Below, piece by piece: positions 20,738-31,854 of a DNA stretch of 64,000 nt; within the stretch, counting starts at the first letter, position 1; the number at the start of each line of letters is the position of its first letter. The stretch is from contig JAIWWG010000073.1 of assembly GCA_025435555.1 (NCBI GenBank), positions 115,293 to 179,292 on the forward strand, written 5' to 3'. The DNA is from Chytriomyces cf. hyalinus JEL632. Lineage: Eukaryota; Chytridiomycota; Chytridiomycetes; Chytridiales; Chytriomycetaceae. Position numbers and translations under genes: made by a program. The notes beneath the pieces were generated by a model, which searched no databases, was not told where the DNA came from, and saw only the letters and a program-made list of their open reading frames with translations.

Positions 20738-21340
20738 CTATTTATTTTGTGCCGTACTTTCTCCTCCAGGCTGTGATACCCTCGCGGAGAAGTAGGACCG
20801 CTTCTTTAAACTCCGTGTCTTTGAGTCACGGTATTTGTTTACCCACGCCACTCTCTGAAGCTCTTTTGGAAGTGAACCGAGGTCAGTGCGGGTCAAGATA
20901 ACGCTGCAACAACTCCTCAACTGTAGACATGCTCCATGTTCATCAAGTAAAGCAAAACCGTGTTTTGAATGGCCCAAGCAATGGAAAACTTTGAAGCTGA
21001 CGGTGGGCAGTTGTCCCAAATACATGAGCACAGAGTTTAGCGCCAGAGTTGAACTTGAGCGAATCACTGTTTTCAAAATTGGGGGCATTAGCTGACTGTA
21101 TAAGCTCGAGTATGCCATGACCACCAAACTAAACAAGCACATCACAATCGCCAGAAAAGCGGCGCTTTTGGATTGGGCGGGGTTCGAAAAACCTGCGGGG
21201 CTGGGTGGAGACGCGTTTAAGTAGCGAAGTCAGCATGAGTCCGCACGCACCAGTTGCGACCAAGGTGCTGAAGCCGCACTGGATGGCCATTCCGTGGATG
21301 ATGCAAACGATGGGTACCGTTTGGCATCGGCGTCGCTGCA
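20738..21340 (-). pseudogene. Seven-helix membrane protein, array copy 4 (truncated and frameshifted)
   Basis: The minus strand holds a helix-1 match (VPIVCIIHGMAIQCGFSTL against LPLICIFLGLTIQASCSTL), then a helix-2 match in another frame (AFLAIVMCLFSLVVMAYSSLY). It then jumps directly to the helix-6/7 exon (RSSSTLALNSVLMYLGQ). The exons for helices 3-5 are absent. The ATG is out of frame with the helix-1 homology, the helix-7 part is shifted by 2 nt (FSIAWAIQNTVLLYLMNMEHVY lies in a different frame from what precedes it), and the donor after MNMEHVY has become GTTGAG. It is a dead, internally deleted copy, more diverged than copies 1-3. Confidence 0.7.
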
Positions 21341-21443
21341 GGTCGTGACTTGTGAGATTTCATGAACATCTTTCAAATTTTTGCTTCTTCCCAGAGTGGG
21401 TAAGTCAACAAACCAACATAAAACGTGTTCATTTCTTATTTTT

Positions 21444-22641
21444 TCAACTCGCTACTTTGGACATGGAAGACCGAACATCAGAAATCGGCAGCAACGGCGG
21501 CCGGTCTTCGCCGAAATAATACTTGGACCCAACGTCCTTCAGCGTCCCGGCGTGGCCCGACATGATAGCGTGCGTTTCCAACCCGTGCTCGCTCATTCGT
21601 GCTTTGGATTCGGCGATTGTTTGTCTTATTTTGGAGTTTGTTGATACAGTCGACATCCGATCAGACCCTGCAAGAAGCAAGTTGTCAGCACACCAAATTG
21701 AAGAGGAAACGCGCTACAAGACAAGCAATTAACTGTAAACTCGCTCCATATTTAGCAACACTACGAGAATGTAATCTTGAATCAGCCAAACCATTGAAAT
21801 CACGTCGTAGCTCGTGTTTGCTTGGCCAAGATACATGGCCGCAATATTGGTCGCAAGAGTCAGAACCGAGCGAAACACTGAATATTCCCATCAATAAACA
21901 AACATTGAAATCAAGATATTTTCCAAACCATTCTCCCTCACAAGCATTCCCATCAAATTATCCCATCCATAATTCCCGCGCACAAGCATCGTCACGGACC
22001 CAGCAGTTGCAATCACATCGCAGAGAATGTCGGCCAATAAATAATGAAAGCCAGTTACAAGATTCTGCTGGAACTGGCAGTACCCGTACTCGTCGCTCCA
22101 TGATACGTGTGTCAAGATGACGTCGGCGATCGACCAGGCGAGTCGGTACGCCACAGCTGCAATGCTTATCCATAGGAACACCTTGTTCATGCGTGTGGTT
22201 GCATATGATTTTGTGAGAATAAACGCGTCTTTTTTGTTTCATCAGACTTCCCAAGTGACAGGTCGCAAAAAGCGAAGGGCATCTACCAAAAACAAGCATG
22301 GACAAATGATACGTTATGATTTCGAAAGTGTTGATCGAAGTGCAGCTGGAACTATCGGCAAAGTAGTTTGGAATGTATCCGAGCATATTCATCATCATGA
22401 ACGCATTGAAAAGGACGGTCGACGAAACCACGAAAGCCGGTTCTTTGCGGCTTGCCAGGATCCGTATCAGTTCGGGAACTGTTTGCGTTCCAATGAAAAG
22501 GAAGACGACGAGGCTTTGAGTGAAAACCCTTTTACTGCACCAACGCTACTCACCGCTTTCAATGAGAGCCACACCGCACGCTTGAATCGTGAGTCCTACG
22601 ACGAGCGTTAGAAGAGGCAAACCTGTGGATGTACAGCTCAT
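21444..22641 (-). CDS. Seven-helix membrane protein, array copy 5 (intact, most diverged)
   Basis: Five exons (22641-22554, 22478-22287, 22228-21929, 21877-21734, 21667-21444), all in phase 1 as in copies 1 and 3, give about 315 residues. It starts MSCTSTGLPLLTLVVGL and keeps the FADSSSC loop, the WSIADVILTHVSW helix-4 region, LLADILCDVIATAGSV in helix 5 and LLNMERVY after helix 7. The tail is longer than in the other copies (about 75 residues), rich in Ser/Thr and charged (SDRMSTVSTNSKIRQ), so it may be a regulated cytoplasmic tail. The divergence and outer position suggest it is the older member from which the others arose. The family is unrecognised. Confidence 0.75.
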
Positions 22642-22811
22642 TGTTTGCTGAAAAGAAGTCGTGTGTAGGGATTTACGGTGAATCTCTTGGAATGCAAAAA
22701 ATAAAAGGTTTTTTGCAAAATTGCCATGCTTTAATATAACCGAATGAATATCGCTCCCCTTCAACCCCCGATACCAACCAGACACATGTATCAAACACAG
22801 GGGCCGAATAA

Positions 22812-24652
22812 TTACTCTTTCAGTTCGACTGTGATGGAAGAGTTGAGCACTTTGGCCTCTTCTAATGTCTGATTCAGTTTCGCGTACAATCCATCCCGGA
22901 AATTAAGCAGCTGAGATGATGGATGCGAGTGGGTGAGACGAGGACAAAAACAAACCGAAAAATAGAATAAAATATGCTCACCTCAAATTTGTCCAGAATC
23001 TCCTTCTCTTTCAAACACGACTTGATGTAAGCAAACAGATCCCGGACGGCCTGAGTCTTTGAAAATTTGCGCACGAGCCGTGTTCCATCTGCGCAGTTTG
23101 TATCAATAACCCATTAGACTCTGGATCACTTCCATTTGATTTTCGCCTCACCTGGAAGCTTGAATTGCAACCGCGTAACATCTGCGCTTTGTGCAGGCTC
23201 GGGACTTGCAGTTGAGGGAATCGATGCCCACTCTGCAACGAGATCAGTGTCAGTGAGGGAGGAAACACGGCAAGGACAGATAGATCTTCTCGATGATAAC
23301 CATCAATAATCGCAACTTCCACATCTTCTTCATCATCATCTCCAGTCAAGTCCATCACTTGCTGAGCTCCAGATGATCCACCGCCAAGAGATGCTGCGAT
23401 GGCAAGATTCAGCTGTTCTTCTTCAGTCAATTCACCGACGCTCTGAGACTGGAGATAAAAGCAGTGAGTGACGAGCGCAATCGATTTGAAACTGTTGCAA
23501 TAAGTGAACTAACCGCTTTGCGTTTGGGTTTCGGGGCACGGAAATTGTCGAGACTATTTAGATCGAGAAATGTTGCGACTGATGTTGAAGTGAAGGTCAG
23601 CGAAAAAGGAATCAGAGATTCTCGCATCATTTGGCCTTACATTCCTGCAAAAGAACTTCCTTCTTCGGTGTCGTTGTCCACACTTTCATACTCTCTCCTG
23701 CAACACAACAACATCACTGATCAGAAGCCGCCAACTAAAACCCAGCAATAAAATTCACCAGTCCTCGGATCCAAGATGGCAAAATACGGCAAAGCATCAA
23801 CCCGATAAAACGAAGCATGACGCATACCGTCGGGAGAATCGGACGGATAAAACAAAAACACAAAACTCGCAGAAATAAATTCGCGCACGAGAGGTGAGTT
23901 CCACAGATCGCGTTTCTGCGCTTCACACGCAAACTCGGTGCGGTCAGAGACAGTCACAAGAATCCATTTCGATGCGTCTCGGGCTTCTTGGCGTGCCTGT
24001 TTGTTGTGTTATTGGTGTGTAGTTGGCAAGTTTTTGAAGAGATGAGGATTGGGCGTCAAACAAGTTGAACAGATTTTGTAAGTTTTACCGCATCAAAGGA
24101 ACCTTCAAACATGATTTCATACGGCGTCGCAAACATCCGCGCCAGTTTGTTTGCTTTCGAGTCTTGCTGAGCACTTCTACTGCCCCCGCCGCTCGCTGAG
24201 AAAGCACCCTCCGACGACGCATGCCGATGAGATCCAAGCGGAATAGGTAAAGAAGACATTGAAGAGGATGACGAAGGAGAAGCAGCAGCAGCGAATGCAG
24301 CGTCCTCAAATACATCCTCGTCATACACCGAGTACATGGGCCCACCACCCACGAGCGTGTCGTGACGGGGGGCAATGACTGGGCGGTACGAGTCCTCCGC
24401 ATCTTGTCGAATGATTTCGTCCATTCCTGTGCTTTCGCTGATACCCGTGTCTCCACCAACATTGGCGCTGCTGCTGCTGCCTCCACCTGCACCACTGCCG
24501 ACAAGGCCGGCGCCGTGCTCCATGAACAGGGCTACGGCATTGTCCAACTGTCCATCGGCAAGAGAGAGAAAGCGCTGGGCCAGGTCTGGTTCGGTGTTTG
24601 TGATTGCGCAGAAGGTTGCAATGGATTCGCTCTCTTCTTCGGATGACTGCAT
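22812..24652 (-). CDS. UBX5: UBX-domain protein of the UBXN7/Ubx5 type (UBA-UAS-UIM-UBX)
   Basis: About seven exons on the minus strand. The start at 24652 (MQSSEEESESIATFC) leads into a UBA-like helix bundle (about residues 10-50). A Ser/Gly/Ala-rich linker follows, then a UAS thioredoxin-like domain (ARQEARDASKWILVTV, EFACEAQKRDLWNSPLV, FISASFVFLFYPSD, YFAILDPRTGE). Next are a linker, a UIM (TEEEQLNLAIAASLGG) and a C-terminal UBX domain (DVTRLQFKLPDGTRLVRKF, VRDLFAYIKS, LLNFRDGLYAKLN). This domain order is that of UBXN7/Ubx5, a Cdc48/p97 adaptor that links ubiquitylated substrates and cullin ligases. The exact acceptor before the UBX domain (about 23229) is uncertain by 2 nt. An in-frame extension 70 codons upstream exists but overlaps the promoter shared with LSm6. 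Confidence 0.88.
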
Positions 24653-24734
24653 GAACGCGTTTTTGTCTGTTTTTTGGATGATTATTTTTTTTTTTACTAA
24701 ATATTTATTAGTAAAAGTCCCATAAAATAAAGCA
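24653..24734. promoter_or_regulatory. 82-bp divergent promoter between UBX5 and LSM6
   Basis: The two start codons face apart with 82 bp between them. The stretch is very A/T-rich, with a T-run and a TAAATATTTATTA palindrome-like core at about 24697-24712. It is a likely bidirectional promoter. Confidence 0.45.
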
Positions 24735-25134
24735 ATGGAGGAGACAAACACTACGAAAAAGACACCAAGTGACTTTCTGGGTGCTGCGATTGGCGGGCGC
24801 GTTGTCGTCAGACTCAACTCGGGCGTCGAGTACAGGGGCGTGCTTGCGTGTCTCGATGGATACATGGTTGGTGTTATTTTCTGTTGCTCCCTATCTCTCT
24901 CTCTCTGCTCTTACTGTTTATCTCTCTTCCCTTACTCACTTGCATTATACAGAATATTGCAATGGAGCATACAGAAGAGTACGTGGGTGGGGATCTCAAA
25001 AACAAGTACGGCGATGCATTTATTCGAGGAAACAACGGTATATCTTTGTCGTTAATAGCTTCGATTTCCCGTTTTTGATGCGCTCATTTTCCTCACCCTT
25101 TTCGACAGTTTTGTACATTGCAGCAAGCAAGTGA
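24735..25134 (+). CDS. LSM6: LSm6, U6 snRNA / mRNA-decay Sm-like protein
   Basis: Three exons (24735-24866, 24953-25037, 25109-25134) give 80 residues, the usual LSm6 length. The Sm1 motif is TPSDFLGAAIGGRVVVRLNS, then GVEYRGVLACLDGYMN. The second exon gives IAMEHTEEYVGG, and Sm2 is KYGDAFIRGNNVLYIAASK. The last exon encodes only eight residues. LSm6 is shared by the nuclear LSm2-8 ring on U6 snRNA and the cytoplasmic LSm1-7 ring that acts with Pat1 in decapping. Identification is nearly certain because the sequence is close to the human protein throughout. Confidence 0.97.
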
Positions 25135-25205
25135 TTCAAGCGTTATATTCATCAATACAACAAAAAACAATAAAAAACTGGTACAAAAACAGCGACTGAG
25201 AGCGA

Positions 25206-26258
25206 CTACTTCCCCCCCATCACATGCTCAAACACAGCAATGGCAGTCCATTTTCGATTCTCAGCCTCGGAAAATACAAGCGACCGATCTGGATTGTAAA
25301 ACACCTCGTCGTCCACTTCCTCAAGTTTGCGTGGCAAGCAGTGCATAAACTTCCAATCGGGATGCGCATTTCCCAGTTTCGCCATGGCTTCAGTCACCTT
25401 GTATCCTGCAAAGTCCTTCAGTTTGGACTCCTTGTCAGCTTCTTGACCCATTGACACCCAAGTGTCTGTAACGATAATGTGAGCGCCGTTACATGCGACG
25501 CTAGGGTCCGTAGTGTACGACACAGTCCCGTACGTGTCGCCCGCAACATTTTTTGCCCGGGCTCCTTCAACCGCAACAAACTCCTTAATGTCGGCGTCAA
25601 TCTCGTACCCGGCAGGCGTTGCAACGCTGACATGGATACCCAGCCGAGGCAAGGACACCAACAAAGAGTTTATGATGTTGTTCGCATCACCCACCCAAGC
25701 CACTTTCACACCTTCAAGGCGAGGTAGGTCCTCGCCTGAGGATACAATTTCCTTCAAAACACGCTCCCCAAGAGTAGCCTCGTAGATGGTCATGATATCC
25801 GCCAAAGCTTGCATAGGATGATATTTTGCAGTCAAAGCATTGATGACGGGAGCTCGACTGTACTGGGCCAGCTCTTCAATCTCCTTGTGGTCGCCTAGCC
25901 GAGCAAAGACGGCATCGACCATGCTTCCAACTACTGTTGCAGTATCGCGCCATGACTCTCCTCCCATGGCGGGGTCGCCGAGTTGAATGTCATTCGAGCC
26001 GAGAAACATTGGATGCCCGCCCAGCGAGCTCCAAGCAGTCTCTGCGCTGATACGCGTACGAGTACTCTTTTTCGTAAATAGGAGGGCAAGAGTTTTCCCG
26101 TGCAACATGTTGGTGTTTGAAGCGGGTGGAGTATGTGGGTGTGCATGTTTGAAGGCAAGACTGCGGTGCACCAGGGAGAGGATGGTTGCTGGTGACAGCG
26201 TCTTGAGAGTGAGAAAGTGGTTGGGTTTGTGGGACTGCGTCATTGCGGTTCTGAACAT
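25206..26258 (-). CDS. ARG3: Ornithine carbamoyltransferase
   Basis: One intronless frame of 350 residues. The carbamoyl-phosphate signature is FTKKSTRTRISAETA (STRTR), followed by MFLGSNDIQLGDPAM, the YSRAPVINALTAKYHPMQALAD block and VAWVGDANNIINSLL. The ornithine-binding loop is DTWVSMGQEAD, and the catalytic Cys is in HCLPRK. The protein makes citrulline from ornithine and carbamoyl phosphate in arginine synthesis. The first 12-20 residues are short and not strongly basic, so mitochondrial import is possible but not evident. The length is typical of the eukaryotic enzyme. Among multi-exon neighbours it stands out as intronless, though nothing else suggests transfer. Confidence 0.97.
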   Translation of the reverse strand: MFRTAMTQSHKPNHFLTLKTLSPATILSLVHRSLAFKHAHPHTPPASNTNMLHGKTLALLFTKKSTRTRISAETAWSSLGGHPMFLGSNDIQLGDPAMGGESWRDTATVVGSMVDAVFARLGDHKEIEELAQYSRAPVINALTAKYHPMQALADIMTIYEATLGERVLKEIVSSGEDLPRLEGVKVAWVGDANNIINSLLVSLPRLGIHVSVATPAGYEIDADIKEFVAVEGARAKNVAGDTYGTVSYTTDPSVACNGAHIIVTDTWVSMGQEADKESKLKDFAGYKVTEAMAKLGNAHPDWKFMHCLPRKLEEVDDEVFYNPDRSLVFSEAENRKWTAIAVFEHVMGGK

Positions 26259-26749
26259 GGCTGTGTTGTTTAGTACGTTGTGTTTAATGCGTTGGGTTTG
26301 AAGTGAGACAGCCGTGACTCACTGTTGATAAGATAAGAGTGCGTTGTTTTGGGAGTGTTTAAGCAGAGTTGCCCTTGTAGATCTGCGTGCGATGCATTGG
26401 AGGTACGGTTAGCATAGGCTGTGTGGATGGATGCAAGGCAGACAGGGATGGGTTTGGTAACAGGGAAGGCGTGACTGGACAGCTGCTTGTGGAACAGATG
26501 GACCACAGATGGATGGGATAATGCATCACCTGTTCGCTAATGTAGTCTTGGCTAACAACTTCGGATGAGTGACGGTACATAAAACAGCTTGCGCCGGAGA
26601 GAGAGACAGAGAGGGACTGTTTGGGGACAGAAAAACAAAATGAAAACGAAAATGAAATGTTCCTTTTTATAGTCTGGACATCGATCGATGATGTCACTTT
26701 TATTTACAACGCTCATTTTAAACACTGAGATAACGCATCCCAGATAAGT
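26259..26749. other. Intergenic region between ornithine carbamoyltransferase and threonine synthase
   Basis: A divergent 491-bp spacer between two amino-acid biosynthesis genes. I see no supported coding sequence. A GAGAGAGACAGAGAGG purine tract lies near 26598-26613 and an A-rich tract follows it. No clear Gcn4-type TGACTC pair was found by eye, apart from a TGACTC close to the ornithine carbamoyltransferase start (about 26316). Confidence 0.4.
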
Positions 26750-28529
26750 ATGTACAGATCCACACGTGCTGCAGCGTCAACCAAAGCCGTCGGTTTCGAA
26801 GATGCCGTGAGAACGGGTCTTGCCACAGACGGAGGCCTCTTTGTGCCCGAGCAGGTCCCCAGGTGAGTCTCCATGTCTCACCACTCCAATGATCCTAACA
26901 CGTGTCGTTCGACAGCCTCTTCTCCTTCAAAAAGCACGCCAAAGAGTGGGCTTCGCTCGAATACCACCAAGTCGCATTCAACATCTTCAGGCACTTTATC
27001 CCCACAGAAGAAGTGTCGGATTCAGACCTTCTCGAAATCGTCAAAAAGAGCTACTCAACCTTCTCACACCCCAAAGTGACTCCAGTTGTGAAGCCAGGCT
27101 CGCATGACGGAAACAGTAAGTACCCCCGCCAGATTTCTTGATTCTTTTGATTTCGAGACTTTCTTATCTCTTAAAACAATGACACACAGTCCGTATTCTC
27201 GAACTGCACCATGGCCCCACTTTCGCCTTCAAAGACGTCGCTCTTCAATTTGTCGGAAACTTGTTTGACTTTTTCCTGTCGCGTCCACCACCGCCAACCA
27301 CCTCGCACAAAAGCACCCGTATTGCAGTCCTCGGCGCAACTTCAGGCGACACAGGAGGTGCCGCAATTTATGGACTTCGCGGAAAACGCAACGTGGACGT
27401 GTTTATTCTTCACCCAAAAGGAAGAATCAGTTCTGTGCAAGAACAGCAAATGACTTCCGTGTTGGACGCAAATGTACACAATGTTGCTGTCGATGGCGCC
27501 ACGTTTGACGATTGCCAGGAAATTGTAAAAGTGTGTTTTGGGGATCTCGAGTTTAAAAACAAGTACAGCTTGGCTGCAGTCAACTCCATCAATTGGGCCC
27601 GCATTCTTGCGCAGACTACGTACTACTTTGTTTCGTACTTGTCGCTTATTAAGGAGCTTGGACTGGAAGGTAGCGTACCATGATATCGCTTTAAATCAAA
27701 CGCGCTTTTCTGACTTTCACAAAATTCAGACGAAAAAGACATTTCAAAGCTCCCTCGCATCAACTATTCTGTACCCACTGGAAACTTTGGCGACATTTTG
27801 GCAGCTTACTACGCCAAGCGGATGGGTCTCCCTCTCGGCGACCTCATTATCGCTACAAACTCAAACGACATTCTTCACCGTTTTATTGAAACTGGAATCT
27901 ACGAAAAGCCAAGCAGCCCCTCAGCAAACCCAAGCGACGCCGTTAAAATCACGCATAGTCCAGCCATGGACATTCTCGTGAGCTCCAACTTTGAACGCGT
28001 GTTGTGGCATTTCGCCGTGCAACATTTTGGGGATGTTGGTGAAGCGAGTGCCGCGATTTGCAAATGGATGGCTGATTTAAAAAGCATGGGAAGATTCCAA
28101 GTCCCAGATGGCGTGTTGCAGCAGACGCGGGCGTTTTTCAAGTCTCAGACTGTGGACAACAGCGAAACGATTGAGTCTATCCGCAAATGGTACAACGAAA
28201 CTGGATATGTTCTTGATCCGCATACGGCTGTTGGAGTAGTTTCGGCGGAACGGGAGAATCTTGTGGAAGGAAGAAACGTGTCGGGTCCACTTAGTGAGAT
28301 TATGGTTGTGTTGGCGACAGCATCGCCGGGCAAGTTTCCTGAGGCTGTGTTTGAAGCGATTCCGCAAGGGTTAAAGTACGAGGACTTTGCGCCTGAGCCG
28401 CTGGTGTTGCAGGCAGGGTTGCCCAAGCGGATGGTGATGGTGACTATGCATGAGAATGACCGGGATCGAGCGACGGCGGATGTGAGGAGAGTTGTTGAGT
28501 GCACGCTTGCGTCTGTTTCGAATCTTTGA
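26750..28529 (+). CDS. THR4: Threonine synthase
   Basis: Four exons (26750-26862, 26916-27115, 27190-27669, 27730-28529) give about 530 residues. It begins MYRSTRAAASTKAVGFEDAV, then GLATDGGLFVPE, as in fungal Thr4. The PLP-binding Lys lies in HHGPTFAFKDVALQF. The phosphate loop follows at VLGATSGDTGGAA. Other family blocks are VNSINWARILAQ, the Gly-rich SVPTGNFGDILA and the C-terminal LDPHTAVG. The enzyme converts phosphohomoserine to threonine. The length matches yeast Thr4 (514 residues). All key residues are present. Confidence 0.97.
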
Positions 28530-28585
28530 GTTACTGTTTTTAAGTTGGTGTGAATGAAATCGAAAGATTTTTTTTTTATTTGTCA

Positions 28586-29852
28586 ATGACTCAGAACAGA
28601 GATAAGGTCCACACCTGCGCGCACGCCCCTAATGCCACCACCCCCTTGACTGAACAGCCAACACAACAGAAACCAACAGCGTTCCAATCCATCGCGGCAG
28701 GAATGATTGCTGGCGGCATCGAGGCAACAGTCACATACCCGACAGAGTTTGTAAAGACCCAGCTGCAACTCCAAGGAAAGGCAACTCCCGCTCAGCAAGC
28801 GTCCAGCACAATGCATGCAACCAAGGTAAGCATCTATCGTCTCTTTCAATCTCTCACAACCAACTCGGTTTTCTAACGACACAATACAGCACTTTACAGG
28901 CCCACTCGATGTCATCCGCGTGACATTGAAACAGCACGGCGTGCTTGGATTATACCGCGGCTTATCTGCGCTTGTGATTGGAACAGCGTCGAAAGCAGGA
29001 GTCAGGTTTCTCGTGTTTGATCAAATGAAGGCGTTGCTTGCCGATAAGGATGGGAAAGTGTCGGGTCCGAGGATGATGATTGCGGGGCTAGGTGCGGGTG
29101 TGATGGTATGTGTTTTTGTTCTGGGTTGGCTCTGTTGTACGCTGGCTCATATGTGTCAAACAACAAAACTGGGTTTCCAGGAAGCAGTGATTGCAGTGAC
29201 ACCGACAGAGACAATCAAGTAACGAAAACACACAACACTTGTTTCCGCGCATGCAATTGAAGACTGACAACATTTTTTGAAATCCACAGGACAAAGCTGA
29301 TCCAAGACCAAAACTTGCTCAAGCCGCGATTTAAAGGCCTGATTCACGGCACGCGCATCATCATTGCCGAGCAGGGAATCTCGGGGATTTACCAAGGAGT
29401 GACGACAGTCATTGCTCGACAAGGCGCCAACAGTGCTGTGCGGTTGGCTGCGTATGGGATGATGAGGGAGAAGTTGACGGTGCGGTATGAAGGAAAAAGT
29501 GTTCCTGCCTATGCCACGTTTGGGTAAGTTTACGGTTATAAGGCAATGGACGGAAGATTGATCGCGACTTCCATTTCTATTTTTTTTGCGAAACCCCAGA
29601 ATCGGAGCAATTGCTGGAATCATTACCGTTTACACGACCATGCCTTTAGACGTTTTAAAAACGAAAATGCAGGCAACAGATGCGCGACAGCGTTACAAGA
29701 ACTCTGCAGACTGTGCCGTTCAAACGTTCAAAGACGAAGGGGTGTTTGCATTTTGGAAGGGTGCCACGCCGAGACTGGGAAGGTTGATATTCTCTGGCGG
29801 GATCGTGTTTACGTGTTACGAGGAAGTGATTCGGCTGTTTCGGTTGTTTTGA
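28586..29852 (+). CDS. CTP1: Mitochondrial tricarboxylate (citrate) carrier
   Basis: Five exons (28586-28825, 28890-29105, 29181-29218, 29290-29523, 29600-29852), one of only 38 nt, give about 326 residues. Three mitochondrial-carrier repeats are visible, each with its PxD/ExxK signature: TYPTEFVKTQLQLQG, VTPTETIKTKLIQDQ (rebuilt across two junctions) and TMPLDVLKTKMQA. RFKGLIHGTRIIIAEQGISGIYQGV and the Arg-rich RQGANSAVRL are typical of the citrate transport protein (SLC25A1/Ctp1). It exchanges citrate for malate or other tricarboxylates across the inner membrane. The N-terminal 35 residues are a low-complexity extension. Confidence 0.92.
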
Positions 29853-29921
29853 ATGAAATATTGGGACTCTTGTTTGAGAAGTTGCTTAACCGCACGTCAC
29901 CACTCAGAAGTAATCTTGAAA

Positions 29922-30805
29922 ATGAACCGGAACACACGCTCGGCACAGAATCCAGACGTCATCTTCAGCAAAGCCGTTTCAAAGATTCTGCGGCACGATA
30001 CAGCCATTCCGATGAGACAGGACGGATACGTGCGCTTGAAGGACCTGGTATGCACGCCGCTGACAAACACGCTTTCAAACTGACTCTTTTGTTGCAAGTT
30101 AAGCCGGCCGCAACTGCGAGGAAAGAATCTGATCGACGTGCAATACTTGGTCGAATCGAACGATAAACAGCGGTATACGCTCATTGAGGAGAACGGTGAC
30201 TGGCTCATCAAAGCGAACCAGGGCCATTCGAGAGAGGTTTAACAGAATGAAGTTTGTTTTCCTCACTTCATAACTGCTCACACACGCATTCATGCTTGCT
30301 TAGGTGGATGTGGAGCTCGTTGAAATCTTTGATGCCAGCGAGATTCCAACCGTCATCCACGGAACCTACTTACGAAACCTGAGCGCAATTGGTAAAACAC
30401 ACATGCCAATGTCTTATTAAGCACATGTTCTCATTCGAAAATGCTTCTTTTCTTTCATTCCCGTCCTTTCGCTAGAATCGCAAGGGCTCAGCAAAATGAA
30501 TCGAAACCACATCCATTTTGCCGTCGGAAGACCGGGAGACTCTGGCGTCATCAGGTATATTGTACATCCCAATCCACAAGAAACCCCACCTGCCCCCTTC
30601 TAAAAATGCCCGCGTAAATCTAAAAAACAGTGGCATGCGCCGCACTTGCAATGTCCTCATCCACATTAACGTGTCGCTAGCCATGGCGGATGGAATGAAG
30701 TTTTACAAGTCTCCCAACAATGTCGTTTTATCGTCCGGTGTCAACGGGTTCATTGCGCCAAAGTATTTTGAAAGGATCGAAAAGACTGGACATCGCGTCC
30801 AATAA
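29922..30805 (+). CDS. TPT1: tRNA 2'-phosphotransferase
   Basis: Five exons (29922-30047, 30099-30236, 30304-30391, 30476-30554, 30631-30805) give about 201 residues. The family motifs are SKAVSKILRHDT...DGYVRLKDL, then KQRYTLIEENGDWLIKANQG (Arg, H/N ligand region), VIHGTYLRNL, GLSKMNRNHIHFAVG and the C-terminal GVNGFIAPKYF. Tpt1 moves the 2'-phosphate left at the tRNA splice junction to NAD+, producing ADP-ribose 1'',2''-cyclic phosphate. Its presence fits a yeast-type heal-and-seal tRNA ligation pathway. All expected motifs are there, and the length is slightly short against yeast Tpt1 (230 residues). Confidence 0.95.
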
Positions 30806-30886
30806 ATTCACTTTGAGATGTGACCTTGCTGCACTAGTTTGCGATTGAATTGGCGTGTGATTTGATGTTTATTTGGGAATTTCGTT

Positions 30887-31645
30887 TCAGAGCTCCTCGC
30901 GTGATGGGTCCGACTTGTTCTGGATGTTCACAAGCTCAACGTCAAACACAAGATTGACTCCGTACGGCGCCTTTTGTCCTCCGGAATATCCTGTCATCGA
31001 ACATAATAGATGAGCATGCCACGTGTCCAAGTTAGAACCCAACGCGCAATACCGTAAACTGGGTCTGGCAAGTAACCTGCATAGGAAACAGAATGTCAGT
31101 TAAGATGTTGAACCTCCATACGCAACGGAGAAAACGAATGCATCCGCTCTCTCTCTAACAATACATACCAAGCTCTGGTGGAACAACCAACCTCCTTCGC
31201 TCTCCTTCAGAACAAGATAACACACAACATCAGACAAGCCACAAAACAACAACAAAAACGAAAAGATCACTCTCACCAACACACATATCCATAACACCCC
31301 GATCCAATCCCTCCGCAAACTCCCGCTTCGGCGCGCCAACAACAAACTCGAGCGTCTTGCCGCTTTCATGGGAATAGTCCTGGTCAAAGACGCTGTCGGG
31401 CCGTTTATGCACGGACGCAATGTAATGGATCGACACTTGATCGTATGATTTGACTCGTTGCAGGCATTCGGCGTCTGGGATTCGTTTGAGGATGCCTGGC
31501 GTGCTTCCAGGTCAGAAAGATGGGGCAAACGCTGAGAGAGGGGGTGTCATTGGAACTGTTCAAGAGTACCAATGTTGACAGTCTTTTCGGCTGTGGCAAC
31601 CGCTGCGGCAATGAGCAGCCAAGCAAGGTGTGTGGTGTAAAGCAT
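30887..31645 (-). CDS. Secretory FKBP-type peptidyl-prolyl isomerase with C-terminal REEL
   Basis: Five exons (31645-31570, 31495-31277, 31204-31169, 31076-31053, 30990-30887) give about 152 residues. A signal peptide (MLYTTHLAWLLIAAAVATA) is followed by an FKBP fold: IPDAECLQRVKSYDQVSIHY, FVVGAPKREFAEGLDRGVMDMCVGE, RRLVVPPEL and LVFDVELVNI. The C-terminus is SREEL, a plausible KDEL-like ER-retrieval signal. It corresponds to FKBP2/Fpr2, an ER-lumen proline isomerase. It is diverged in the active-site region (HYIASVHKRP instead of HYTGTL.DG), so catalytic strength is uncertain. Two better conserved relatives lie 7 kb away at 38.2-39.4 kb. Confidence 0.82.
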
Positions 31646-31854
31646 TATGGCTTTCCAAATGAAATGAAATTGTCCGTCAGCTGACCTGTCAAACCATTTA
31701 AACCACTGTCCACCAAAAACTCACTGGCAAGCAATAAGGTTGAAATGCGGTGGTGCTGCGAGTTTGTTGTAGTAAGTTACGTGCCACTTGTTGGTCGAGG
31801 CAAGAAGGCTTTATTAATTAGCAGGTTGCAAAATGTTTCATCCCCAGAAGGATT

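Noticed and set aside
24653-24865. 70-codon N-terminal extension of the UBX protein with a hydrophobic segment
   Set aside because: It would run through the A/T-rich shared promoter into the LSm6 gene. The UBA domain begins right at the internal Met at 24652.
26359-26697. 112-codon minus-strand frame upstream of ornithine carbamoyltransferase
   Set aside because: It is Ser/Phe-rich low-complexity sequence with no motif, within the likely promoter and leader region.
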